DNA of 20,635 nucleotides from JAQWUY01 sp049615605 (GTDB lineage Bacteria; Pseudomonadota; Alphaproteobacteria; JAQWUY01): positions 1 through 20,635 of the forward strand of contig JBMZFW010000017.1 of the NCBI GenBank assembly GCA_049615605.1, read 5' to 3'. This document shows, one piece after another, positions 7,536 to 14,447 of the stretch. A program made the translations under genes and the position numbers. Below the pieces are notes generated by a model. The model did not search any database. It worked only from the letters and a program-made list of their open reading frames with translations, and was not told the DNA's origin. Position 1 is the first letter of the stretch; each line of letters opens with the position of its first letter.

Positions 7536-9123
7536 CTAAGTCACCGAATTTTGTAAATTCACTGTTAAAGAACAGCTTAATTGTACCAACAGGACCGTGT
7601 CTTTGCTTTGAAATAATAACTTCGGCAACATTTCTTGCATCCTTAAGGCTGTTGTTGTGTTCTTCAACCCTTTTGTTAAAGTTGTCATCTGTTTCATTGG
7701 CACGCTTTTCAGGGCTTGCTTTTGTAAGATAGTATTCAGGGCGGTAAATAAACATTACCACATCGGCATCTTGTTCAATGGAACCAGATTCCCTTAAATC
7801 AGAAAGCATTGGGCGTTTATCTTCGCGTTGTTCAACCGAACGGGATAACTGTGATAATGCGATAACGGGAACTTCAAGTTCCTTGGCAATTATTTTTAAT
7901 GACCTTGTGATTTCAGATACTTCGTTTACACGGTTATCAAACTTTTTACCCGCTGGACCTTGTAATAATTGAAGGTAATCGACAATAATCATATCAAGAC
8001 CGTGTTGGCGTTTAACACGACGGGCTTTTTGACGCATCGCGGTAACGCTGATACCTGGGGTATCATCAATATAAAGCTGTGTATCGGCAAGTTCAGCCGA
8101 AGCATTAACAAGGCGTTCAAATTGTTTGTCATCAATATCACCACGACGGATTTTATCAGATGCAATTTCCGCTTGTTCAGAAATAATTCTGCCTGCTAGT
8201 TGGTCGGCACTCATTTCCAGTGAGAAGAATAATACCACACCACCAGTTTTTGTTTCTTTGCCATTTTCGTCAACTTCTACATTGTATGCTTTTGCTGCAT
8301 TAAATGCGATATTTGTCACAAGCGATGTTTTACCCATTGCTGGACGACCTGCAAGGATTAATAAATCTGATTTATGAAGACCGCCAAGTTGTTGGTCAAG
8401 GTCTTTTAATCCAGTTGTTACACCAACAATACCACCTTTATTTTGGAATGCACTTTCCGCACTGGCAATTGTTGTGACAAGGGCTTGTCCAAGTGAAATA
8501 ACACCTTTTTTAGCTTCGCCATTTTCCGCCAAGCTGTATAATGATTGTTCGGCTTTTTCAATTTGGTCTTTACTGGTTACATCAAAATCATTGCTGTAAG
8601 CATCAATAACCATATCTTCGCCTAAACCAATTAATTGACGCTTAACATATAAATCATCAAGTGTTTCAGTGTATTCATTGATGTTAATGATACTGATTAC
8701 ATCACTGGCAATTTCAGCTAGGTAATCTTTACCACCTAATGCTTTAATAGCAGGTTCAGAATCAGCGTAATGGGCAAGTGTCTTTGGGCTTGCCAATTGA
8801 TTGTTAGCAGTGGCTTTTAAAATCCACGAATAAATGATTTGATTTTCAGGTGCATAGAAATGTTGCGGTGTTAAGTTGTCAACATTTTCCATAAGCTTAT
8901 TGTTTCTAAGGATTGAACCGATAACTGTTGCTTCAATTTCAAGGTTATGTGGTAATTCTTGGTTTGATTGTTTTACTTCAACTTTTTGTTGGTCTTGCTT
9001 AACAATGACAGCTTCCCCGTCAACTGGTGACATTGGAATGTTTCCCGCAATATTCATTTCGTCCATACCGCCCATATTAGCAGGTGGAATCATATCTGGA
9101 TTATTGTCTTCGTGTTTTGTCAT
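7522..9123 (-). CDS. dnaB: Replicative DNA helicase DnaB
   Basis: A 533-residue hexameric replicative helicase that unwinds DNA at the fork and recruits primase. The conserved N-terminal domain begins at about 58 (PHNLEIEATVIGSIL). The RecA-like motor has Walker A GRPAMGKTS at 259-267, a short hydrophilic insert DENGKETKTGG at 285-295 of the kind seen in alphaproteobacterial DnaB, Walker B IIVDYLQLL at 379-387, and the RHGPVG arginine-finger region near the C-terminus. About 55 residues precede the usual start: methionine-, asparagine- and proline-rich, probably disordered. It heads the operon running to cvpA. No Shine-Dalgarno is visible before the ATG (AAGCTTAAAA). The stop overlaps alr by 14 bases. 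Confidence 0.97.
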   Translation of the reverse strand: MTKHEDNNPDMIPPANMGGMDEMNIAGNIPMSPVDGEAVIVKQDQQKVEVKQSNQELPHNLEIEATVIGSILRNNKLMENVDNLTPQHFYAPENQIIYSWILKATANNQLASPKTLAHYADSEPAIKALGGKDYLAEIASDVISIININEYTETLDDLYVKRQLIGLGEDMVIDAYSNDFDVTSKDQIEKAEQSLYSLAENGEAKKGVISLGQALVTTIASAESAFQNKGGIVGVTTGLKDLDQQLGGLHKSDLLILAGRPAMGKTSLVTNIAFNAAKAYNVEVDENGKETKTGGVVLFFSLEMSADQLAGRIISEQAEIASDKIRRGDIDDKQFERLVNASAELADTQLYIDDTPGISVTAMRQKARRVKRQHGLDMIIVDYLQLLQGPAGKKFDNRVNEVSEITRSLKIIAKELEVPVIALSQLSRSVEQREDKRPMLSDLRESGSIEQDADVVMFIYRPEYYLTKASPEKRANETDDNFNKRVEEHNNSLKDARNVAEVIISKQRHGPVGTIKLFFNSEFTKFGDLDAGH

Positions 9124-9156
9124 TTTTAAGCTTTATATTTTTATTTATTGTGTTTG

Positions 9157-9162
9157 ATTATA
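9157..9162 (-). promoter_or_regulatory. Possible -10 element for the dnaB operon
   Basis: On the minus strand a perfect TATAAT lies 34 bases before the dnaB ATG and after the terminator of the rplI operon, which is where the dnaB promoter must be. No good -35 is present at the right distance (ACTTTT at best), and the stretch is very A+T-rich, so chance is a real alternative. The rest of the 147-base gap between dnaB and rplI holds only the terminator and A/T-rich sequence. Confidence 0.4.
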
Positions 9163-9200
9163 TTAAGATATTTTTAGTTAAAAGTATATTGTTTTTTACA

Positions 9201-9244
9201 AAAAAAAGGCAAAAAAAATGGAAAACCGAAGTTTCCCATTTTTT
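9201..9244 (-). terminator. Intrinsic terminator of rpsF-rpsR-rplI with UUCG tetraloop
   Basis: Read on the minus strand, the arm AUGGGAAAC is followed by the loop UUCG and the arm GUUUUCCAU, closed by the very stable C(UUCG)G. One G-U wobble (9222:9235) pairs on this strand but would be an A-C mismatch on the other, so the hairpin is directional. A-U pairs can extend the stem to 9213:9244. Eight U residues follow, then GCC and seven more U. It starts 27 bases after the rplI stop. Confidence 0.9.
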
Positions 9245-9270
9245 AGTTTGAAGATTAAAGAATAAAATGC

Positions 9271-9888
9271 TTATTCTTCAATAGCTTCTTCTTGTTCAGC
9301 TTGAACTTGCTTTGCAACTTCAGCCATTTCTTTGGCTTGTGCTTGTGCAATTTCAGCCGCAACCTTAGCATCTTCTTCAGCTGCTGTGATTACTGCTGGT
9401 TCACCGCGGTTAACACGGTCAGTTTGTAACTGAGCTTCTTCTTCAGATTGTGCCACATTGATTTTAATGAAAACTGAAACTTCTGGGTGAAGAACAATTT
9501 TAAAATCATAGTAACCAATTGTTTTGATTGGGTTTTCAAGAACTACATTGTTTCTTGTAACAGCTTCGCCAGTTGCTTCGCTTAAAGAAGCAGCAATATC
9601 ACGAGTTGTCACAGAACCATATAATTGACCCGCATCAGAAGCAGAACGGATGATAACGATAGTTTGACCATCAATTTTCTTAGCTGATTTTTCAGCGTCC
9701 GCTTTCTTCTCAGAGTTTAATTTTTCAATAGCAGTTTTTTGAGCTTCAAATTGTGCCATTGCTTCTTTTGTCGCACGAAGTGCTTTACCTTGTGGTAAAA
9801 GATAGTTTCTTGCAAAACCAGGTTTTACAGATACTGTATCGCCAAGGTTACCAAGCTTTTCAACGCGTTCTAATAAAATTACTTGCAT
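9271..9888 (-). CDS. rplI: 50S ribosomal protein L9
   Basis: The 205-residue product begins with the L9 signature: MQVILLERVEKLGNLGDTVS, then VKPGFARNYLLPQGKA, the N-terminal rRNA-binding domain. A long helix rich in K, A and E (about 45-75) links it to the C-terminal domain (IKTIGYYDFKIVLHPEVSVFIKINV). After about residue 149 there is an acidic, alanine/glutamate-rich tail of about 55 residues, as in other alphaproteobacterial L9 proteins, which are longer than the roughly 150-residue E. coli form. L9 binds 23S rRNA near the L1 stalk and limits frameshifting. It is the last gene of the S6-S18-L9 operon, with a strong AAGGAGA ribosome site and a terminator directly downstream. Confidence 0.97.
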   Translation of the reverse strand: MQVILLERVEKLGNLGDTVSVKPGFARNYLLPQGKALRATKEAMAQFEAQKTAIEKLNSEKKADAEKSAKKIDGQTIVIIRSASDAGQLYGSVTTRDIAASLSEATGEAVTRNNVVLENPIKTIGYYDFKIVLHPEVSVFIKINVAQSEEEAQLQTDRVNRGEPAVITAAEEDAKVAAEIAQAQAKEMAEVAKQVQAEQEEAIEE

Positions 9889-9900
9889 AATGTTATCTCC

Positions 9901-10128
9901 TTACTTAACTGTGAAAGGCATTAAACTCATTTGACGCGCTAATTTAATAGCACGCGCAAGTTCACGCTGTTTCTTTGCTTTTGTTGATGTGATACGAGCA
10001 GGTACAATTTTACCTTTCTCTGACACAAACTTTTGCAATAATTTAACATCTTTGTAGTCAATTACTGGTGCATTTTCACCAGAGAATGGACAATTTCTTT
10101 TTCTACGTAATAATGGTTTGCGGTTCAT
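9901..10128 (-). CDS. rpsR: 30S ribosomal protein S18
   Basis: A small basic protein of 75 residues with the S18 core: IDYKDVKLLQKFVSEKGKI, PARITSTKAKKQRELARAIK, then a short basic/hydrophobic tail (ARQMSLMPFTVK). S18 binds S6 and the central domain of 16S rRNA on the platform of the small subunit. The N-terminus has the RRKRNCPF form. It lies between rpsF and rplI with gaps of 11 and 12 bases, and an AAGGAGA ribosome site precedes it, in keeping with high expression. Length is usual for the family. Confidence 0.97.
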   Translation of the reverse strand: MNRKPLLRRKRNCPFSGENAPVIDYKDVKLLQKFVSEKGKIVPARITSTKAKKQRELARAIKLARQMSLMPFTVK

Positions 10129-10139
10129 AGCTTTTCTCC

Positions 10140-10472
10140 TTATGAATTAGAGCTGGCTTTTAAACCAACACTTTCACCTGTTTCAAGTTCTGTTGTACGG
10201 ATTGTTAAGTAACGAATTACATCTTCGCTAAGACCCATACGACGCTCAACTTCCTTAACTGTTTTGTGTTCAGCAGTGTAGTTGAATAATACAATGTGAC
10301 CTTTACGGTTTTTCTTCACACGGTAAGCTAAAGTACGAAGACCCCAGTTTTCACGGCGTCCCATTTTACCTTTATCAGTAGTGATAATTTCTTGGAATTT
10401 GTCAGCAATTGCATCTACCTGTTGAGTAGAGATATCTTGACGACAAATAAACATAGTTTCATAGTTGTTCAT
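10140..10472 (-). CDS. rpsF: 30S ribosomal protein S6
   Basis: The 110-residue product has the S6 pattern: MNNYETMFICRQDIS, then GKMGRRENWGLRTLAYRVKKNRKGHIVLFNY and a C-terminal helix with VERRMGLSEDVIRYLTIRT. S6 pairs with S18 on the 30S platform; in several bacteria the S6-S18 complex also represses its own mRNA through a leader structure. It is the first gene of the operon, preceded by an AAGGGG ribosome site 8 bases from the ATG and a leader of about 120 nt. Some alphaproteobacterial S6 proteins have longer acidic tails; this one ends shortly after the core fold. Confidence 0.97.
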   Translation of the reverse strand: MNNYETMFICRQDISTQQVDAIADKFQEIITTDKGKMGRRENWGLRTLAYRVKKNRKGHIVLFNYTAEHKTVKEVERRMGLSEDVIRYLTIRTTELETGESVGLKASSNS

Positions 10473-10593
10473 TTTATATTCCCCTTATGGTTTAAAGTGA
10501 AACAGTGCATAAATGCTTGCTGTTTCGAAGCTATAACCTTGAACTTAGGCTATAACAAGGAGTGGTGGAATTTGCCTTATGCAAAAACCTTGT
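10473..10593 (-). ncRNA. Structured 5' leader of rpsF mRNA, candidate autoregulatory element
   Basis: This is the untranslated leader predicted from the promoter described separately. Three structures are visible on the minus strand. Hairpin A uses the very 5' end: ACAAGG (10593-10588) with CCUUGU (10560-10555), enclosing UUUGC-AUAAG-GCAAA. Hairpin B pairs part of the same CCUUGU arm (10560-10556) with CAAGG (10541-10537), so A and B exclude each other. Hairpin C, GAAACAG...CUGUUUC (10526-10499), stands shortly before the ribosome site AAGGGG (10486-10481). An 8-base direct repeat, GUUAUAGC, lies at 10556-10549 and 10537-10530. S6-S18 leaders are known in several phyla, but the CCG triplet expected of that motif is absent, so this would be a divergent or different element. 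Confidence 0.45.
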
Positions 10594-10599
10594 CCGCCC

Positions 10600-10628
10600 T
10601 GTATACAGGAAAATGTCATATAAAGCAA
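10600..10628 (-). promoter_or_regulatory. Promoter of rpsF-rpsR-rplI
   Basis: On the minus strand, TTGCTT (10628-10623) and TATACA (10605-10600) are separated by exactly 17 bases, a good sigma-70-type promoter. The predicted start is near A10593, which is also the first base of the leader's first stem; this agreement supports both calls. The -35 lies 26 bases from that of the divergent fabD promoter. Confidence 0.7.
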
Positions 10629-10654
10629 GCCTTTTATACTATATTTAAAAGCGG

Positions 10655-10683
10655 TTGCCTTTTGATTGCGAATATAATATATT
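10655..10683 (+). promoter_or_regulatory. Promoter of fabD-fabG
   Basis: TTGCCT (10655-10660) and TATATT (10678-10683) are 17 bases apart. A perfect TATAAT overlaps just upstream (10673-10678) but would leave only a 12-base spacer. The predicted start is near 10690, giving a leader of about 36 bases before the fabD GTG. It faces away from the rpsF promoter, so one short region may serve both ribosome and fatty acid genes. Confidence 0.55.
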
Positions 10684-10725
10684 TCTTTTGATTTCAAACC
10701 ACTAAAAACAAAGAGAGAATTTACA

Positions 10726-11667
10726 GTGAAAAAATGTTTTGTATTTCCAGGTCAAGGTAGCCAATCTGTTGGTATGGGTAAAGAATTATATGATAATTTC
10801 AGCGTTGCCAAAGATGTATTTAATGAAGTTGATGACGCACTAGGCGCAAAATTATCGGATATTATATTTGGCGATGAAACAGCACTTGGTATGACGGAAA
10901 ATACACAGCCTGCATTAATGGCGGTATCGGTTGCAACAGCAAGGGTTATAGAAGAATTATCAGGTAAAAAATTAACAGAAATTACAGATTTTGTTGCGGG
11001 GCATTCATTGGGTGAATATTCATCCCTTGCAAGTATTGGCGTTATTGCAGTTTCTGATACGGCAAAAGTTTTAAGGTTAAGAGGCCAAGCAATGCAAGAC
11101 GCGGTTCCACAAGGTGTGGGCGGTATGGCGGCTGTTCTTGGTATTGATTACGCAACGGCTGAAAAATTAAGTGCAGAAGTAAGCACAGATACACACAAAT
11201 GTTGGGTTGCCAATGATAACATTGAAGGGCAACTTGTATTATCGGGGCATATTCAAGCAATTGATAAAGTTGTTGAAGTTGCAAAAGAATACGGTGCGAA
11301 AAGGGCATTGAAATTACCAGTATCAGCACCATTCCATTGTGAACTTATTAAGCCAGCTATGGATAAAATGGCGGTTGAACTTAACAACATTACATTTAAC
11401 AATGCAGGTGTGCCAGTTATAACAAATGTAACAGCACAGCCACAAACAGACGCAGAAACAATTAAAAATGGTTTAATTGAACAAGTTTGCGGTCGTGTAA
11501 GATGGCGTGAAACAATTGGTACGATGATTAATGATTTATCAGTATCAAATCTTGTTGAATGTGGTGCGGGTAAGGTATTATCAGGTATGGTAAAACGCAT
11601 TGATGGTATTGAAGGAATAAGCCTTAATACAACAGAAGAAATTGAAGAATTTGTAAAAACATTATAA
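10726..11667 (+). CDS. fabD: Malonyl-CoA:ACP transacylase FabD
   Basis: A 313-residue enzyme that moves malonyl groups from CoA to acyl carrier protein for fatty acid synthesis. The N-terminal GQGSQ (9-13), the nucleophile S94 in GHSLGEYS and the catalytic H204 in PVSAPFH are all present, as is the QPALMAVSVA stretch before the nucleophile elbow. The start codon is GTG: GAGAG stands 8 bases upstream, and the next in-frame ATG (residue 17) would remove the GQGSQ oxyanion-hole motif. Length matches the family. fabG follows after 10 bases and acpP after it, so the enzyme, the reductase and the carrier are adjacent. No fabH is seen upstream. Confidence 0.96.
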   Translation: MKKCFVFPGQGSQSVGMGKELYDNFSVAKDVFNEVDDALGAKLSDIIFGDETALGMTENTQPALMAVSVATARVIEELSGKKLTEITDFVAGHSLGEYSSLASIGVIAVSDTAKVLRLRGQAMQDAVPQGVGGMAAVLGIDYATAEKLSAEVSTDTHKCWVANDNIEGQLVLSGHIQAIDKVVEVAKEYGAKRALKLPVSAPFHCELIKPAMDKMAVELNNITFNNAGVPVITNVTAQPQTDAETIKNGLIEQVCGRVRWRETIGTMINDLSVSNLVECGAGKVLSGMVKRIDGIEGISLNTTEEIEEFVKTL

Positions 11668-11677
11668 GGAGATAACA

Positions 11678-12415
11678 ATGTTTGATTTAACAGGTAAAAA
11701 AGCACTAGTAACGGGTGCAACAGGTGGACTAGGTTATGCAATTGCAAAGAAATTACATGCACTTGGTGCAGAAGTTGTAATTTCAGGTACAAGACAAGAA
11801 AAGCTTGAACAATTAGCATCTGAACTTGGTGAAAGAGTACATGTTCAAACAGCAAACCTTTCTGATGGTGAATCTGTTGAACAATTATTTGTTAAGGCAG
11901 AAGAATTAACAGGTGGTATTGATATCCTTGTGAATAATGCAGGTATTACCAAAGATGGTCTTGCAATGCGTATGAAAGACGAAGACTGGGACGCAGTAAT
12001 TAATGTAAACTTAACATCTGCATTCCGTTTAAGCCGTGCCGCTGCAAAGGCAATGATGAAACGCCGTTATGGTCGTATCATTAACATTTCATCAGTTGTT
12101 GGTGTTTCTGGTAACCCAGGTCAAATGAATTACTGTGCATCAAAAGCAGGTATGATTGGTATGAGCAAATCATTAGCACAAGAAATCGCAAGCCGTGGTA
12201 TTACGGTAAACAATGTTGCACCTGGTTTTATTGCTTCTGATATGACAGAAGAATTAAATGACAAGCAAAAGGAAACTATCCTTAGCAAAATTCCAGCTGG
12301 TGCAATGGGTAATGCGGATGATATTGCCAATTCTGTTGCATACCTTAGTTCAGATGAAGCAGGTTACATTACGGGTCAAACCATCCATGTAAATGGTGGG
12401 ATGATTATGGTTTAA
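11678..12415 (+). CDS. fabG: 3-oxoacyl-ACP reductase FabG
   Basis: A 245-residue short-chain dehydrogenase. The Rossmann cofactor motif TGATGGLG (12-19), NNAG (86-89) and the catalytic set S139, Y152 and K156 (YCASK) are in place, and the end GQTIHVNGGMIMV is typical of FabG. R40 after the second strand (SGTRQ) fits NADPH preference. It reduces 3-oxoacyl-ACP in each elongation round. A perfect AAGGAG ribosome site lies between fabD and fabG, which are cotranscribed. SDR proteins are numerous, but position between fabD and acpP and the near-complete match to FabG motifs make the assignment firm. The 92 bases after it contain no hairpin. Confidence 0.95.
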   Translation: MFDLTGKKALVTGATGGLGYAIAKKLHALGAEVVISGTRQEKLEQLASELGERVHVQTANLSDGESVEQLFVKAEELTGGIDILVNNAGITKDGLAMRMKDEDWDAVINVNLTSAFRLSRAAAKAMMKRRYGRIINISSVVGVSGNPGQMNYCASKAGMIGMSKSLAQEIASRGITVNNVAPGFIASDMTEELNDKQKETILSKIPAGAMGNADDIANSVAYLSSDEAGYITGQTIHVNGGMIMV

Positions 12416-12435
12416 TTAGTTTTTTGATTTTTTAC

Positions 12436-12464
12436 TTGAAATTAAATTATATAATTGATACAAA
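12436..12464 (+). promoter_or_regulatory. Possible separate promoter for acpP
   Basis: TTGAAA (12436-12441) and TACAAA (12459-12464) are 17 bases apart in the very A+T-rich fabG-acpP gap. A perfect TATAAT (12450-12455) is nearby but has no -35 at a proper distance. acpP is normally made in large excess over fabD and fabG, so an extra promoter makes sense, but the sequence bias makes chance matches likely. Confidence 0.35.
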
Positions 12465-12507
12465 GCAAAGACTAGTTTTGAAAATTAATTTTTAAAGGAA
12501 ATAAATA

Positions 12508-12741
12508 ATGAGTGATATCGCAAACCGCGTAAAAGAAATTATCGTAGAAAACTTAGATGTTGATGCTGGTAAAGTAGTTCCAGAAGCGTCTTTCATTGAC
12601 GACTTAGGTGCTGACAGCTTAGACACAGTTGAATTAGTAATGCAATTAGAAGAAGAATTCAGCCTTGAAATTCCTGATGATGTTGCAGAAAAAATTGCAA
12701 CTGTACAAGATGTAATTTCTTACTTAGAAGCAAATAAATAA
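12508..12741 (+). CDS. acpP: Acyl carrier protein
   Basis: A 77-residue, strongly acidic helical protein. The phosphopantetheine serine is S37 in GADSLDTVEL, followed by the classical MQLEEEFSLEIPDDVAEKIATV helix region (in two parts here). AcpP carries growing acyl chains through fatty acid synthesis and supplies acyl groups for phospholipid and lipid A. An AAAGGA ribosome site lies 9-10 bases upstream. The gene is followed by a strong terminator. In most alphaproteobacteria fabF comes directly next; here it does not. Confidence 0.98.
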   Translation: MSDIANRVKEIIVENLDVDAGKVVPEASFIDDLGADSLDTVELVMQLEEEFSLEIPDDVAEKIATVQDVISYLEANK

Positions 12742-12760
12742 TTGTTATTTATTTCTAGCA

Positions 12761-12792
12761 AAAACAACCGCCTTATTTAAGGCGGTTTTTTT
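12761..12792 (+). terminator. Intrinsic terminator after acpP
   Basis: The arms AACCGCCTTA (12766-12775) and TAAGGCGGTT (12778-12787) are perfectly complementary. The true loop is probably ATTT, since the innermost pair would leave only two bases. Seven T residues (12786-12792) follow. The G+C-rich core stands out in this A+T-rich region, 24 bases after the acpP stop. Confidence 0.95.
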
Positions 12793-12830
12793 GTATGTAC
12801 GAAAAACACAATATGTATTATTATTTAAAA

Positions 12831-13772
12831 ATGAATAAAAATAATATCTTTTACCTTTTATCAGTTTACTTTTTAAGCCTTATAACAGCTATTGTTTTAA
12901 ACAATGGACTGTCCCTTAAAAATTCAGGGGAAGTATATATAAGTAAAGGTAAATCAACCACTGGCATAATAAATATGTTTTATGATGGTGGTTTTATTTA
13001 TGACCGCTTTGCATTTCGCACACTTAAATCATTAGGTGGGTTTAGCTTTAAAAGTGGCGAATACAAAATATCAAAAAATGACAATCCAATTAATATCTTA
13101 ATTAATGTTGATAATCATAAAGTTTTTTACCGAAAAATTAAAATACTTGAAGGTTCAACAATCCGTGAATTAGTGCAAAATATTGAACAAAATAAATATT
13201 TAACGGGTAAAGTGCATATTCCAAATGATACATTAATCTTTGCCGATACTTATTATTTTGAAAGGGGAACAAAAGTAAGTAAATTATTGGAAGATATTAA
13301 AAAAGTATTTTCTGAAAAATCAAATCAAATATGGCAGTCCCGCGATAAATCAGTCCCTGTTAAAGATATAAAACAGGCATATATACTTGCGTCTATAATT
13401 GAAAAAGAAACGGGACAAATATCCGAACAAAAAATAGTATCAAGTGTATTTGTAAACAGATTGAATAAAAATATGAAATTACAATCTGATCCAACCGTAA
13501 TATATGCGGTGACAAATGGTTTAAGCAAAATGGACAGACCAATCAGCAAAAAAGATTTAAGAACAAAAAGCCCATATAATACTTATTATGTGCGCGGGCT
13601 TACCCCAACGCCAATTGCCATTGTTGGAATAAGTGCATTTAAGGCAAGCCTTAACCCAGAAAACACAAATTATTTATACTTTGTTGCCAATGGACAGGGC
13701 GGACATAACTTTGCAAAGACCCTTAAACAGCATAATAAAAATGTAAGATTTTACAGAAGTTTAAAACAGTAA
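12831..13772 (+). CDS. mltG: Endolytic murein transglycosylase MltG
   Basis: From the start chosen here the product has 313 residues: one transmembrane helix (about 6-24), a LysM-like region (EGSTIRELVQNIEQ at about 108-120) and the YceG catalytic domain with ADTYYFERGT at 138-147, the glutamate motif IIEKETG at 189-195, FVNRLNKNMKLQSDPTVIY at 207-225, and SPYNTYYVRGLTPTPI. MltG cuts nascent glycan strands at the inner membrane and sets their length. The frame extends to an earlier ATG at 12795, but that lies three bases after the acpP terminator. The ATG at 12831 puts the membrane helix at the N-terminus as in homologues. Neither start has a Shine-Dalgarno. Usual neighbours fabF (before) and yicC (after) are missing. 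Confidence 0.92.
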   Translation: MNKNNIFYLLSVYFLSLITAIVLNNGLSLKNSGEVYISKGKSTTGIINMFYDGGFIYDRFAFRTLKSLGGFSFKSGEYKISKNDNPINILINVDNHKVFYRKIKILEGSTIRELVQNIEQNKYLTGKVHIPNDTLIFADTYYFERGTKVSKLLEDIKKVFSEKSNQIWQSRDKSVPVKDIKQAYILASIIEKETGQISEQKIVSSVFVNRLNKNMKLQSDPTVIYAVTNGLSKMDRPISKKDLRTKSPYNTYYVRGLTPTPIAIVGISAFKASLNPENTNYLYFVANGQGGHNFAKTLKQHNKNVRFYRSLKQ

Positions 13773-13820
13773 TGGATTTTTTTATATTGGTGTAGTATAA
13801 AAAATAAAAAGGAAAATAAA

Positions 13821-14447
13821 ATGACACAGATAAAAAGACAAGGAATATTACTAGTTTTATCCAGCCCAAGCGGTGCGGGTAAATCAACGATTTCCCGTCG
13901 TATTTTATCGGAAGATGATAATCTTTCACTTTCTGTGTCGGCAACAACCCGCGAACCTAGGGACGGGGAAGTTGATGGCAAAGATTACCATTTTCTTACA
14001 AAAGATAAATTTAAGCAAATGATTGATAACGATGAATTTGTTGAACACGCAGAAGTGTTTGATAATTATTATGGTACACCGAAACAAGCGGTAATTGATG
14101 CCATTGATGATGGTAAAGATGTTATCTTTGATGTTGATTGGCAAGGCGGACAAGCATTGTTTAATAAATTTCCAGATAATATTGTAAAGATTTTTATTTT
14201 ACCGCCAAGTATTGAAGAATTAAATAAACGCTTAACAACAAGGGCACAGGATAGTCAAGAGGTTATCGCAAGCCGTATGGCAAAATCAGCTCTTGAAATA
14301 TCACATTGGAATGAATACGACTGGGTTATTATCAATGATGACTTGGAAGAATCAATTGCAAAAGTAAAATCAATCATACAGTCGGAACGCCTTAAAAAGA
14401 CTAGGCAGGTTGGTTTAATTGATTTTGTAAAAGATTTATGTAATTAA
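13821..14447 (+). CDS. gmk: Guanylate kinase
   Basis: A 208-residue kinase that turns GMP into GDP with ATP. The P-loop is SSPSGAGKST (14-23), followed by SVSATTREPRDGEVDGKDYHF, the GMP-binding segment, and DVDWQGG in the core; the lid region has RAQDSQEVIASRM. The ribosome site AAAAGGA is 8 bases before the ATG. A weak promoter (TGGATT, 17 bases, TATAAA at 13796-13801) may lie in the 48-base gap after mltG. The 3' end overlaps the convergent rsmA gene by 4 bases, each stop lying inside the other gene, so no terminator separates them. Confidence 0.96.
   Translation: MTQIKRQGILLVLSSPSGAGKSTISRRILSEDDNLSLSVSATTREPRDGEVDGKDYHFLTKDKFKQMIDNDEFVEHAEVFDNYYGTPKQAVIDAIDDGKDVIFDVDWQGGQALFNKFPDNIVKIFILPPSIEELNKRLTTRAQDSQEVIASRMAKSALEISHWNEYDWVIINDDLEESIAKVKSIIQSERLKKTRQVGLIDFVKDLCN

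Noticed and set aside
10530..10560. tRNA-like sequence (GTTCAAG, as in a T arm) in the rpsF leader
   Set aside because: No acceptor, D or anticodon stems around it.
10473..10593. Canonical S6:S18 ribosomal leader
   Set aside because: No CCG triplet occurs on the minus strand of this interval, so the described motif cannot be claimed; reported only as a structured leader.
10392..10691. A 99-codon open frame on the plus strand across the rpsF start and the divergent promoters
   Set aside because: It covers the rpsF coding start and both promoters, has no ribosome site and resembles no protein family I know.
11253..11855. A 200-codon open frame on the minus strand across fabD and fabG
   Set aside because: It is antisense to two genes with complete catalytic motifs, is leucine/histidine-rich low-complexity sequence, and has no ribosome site.
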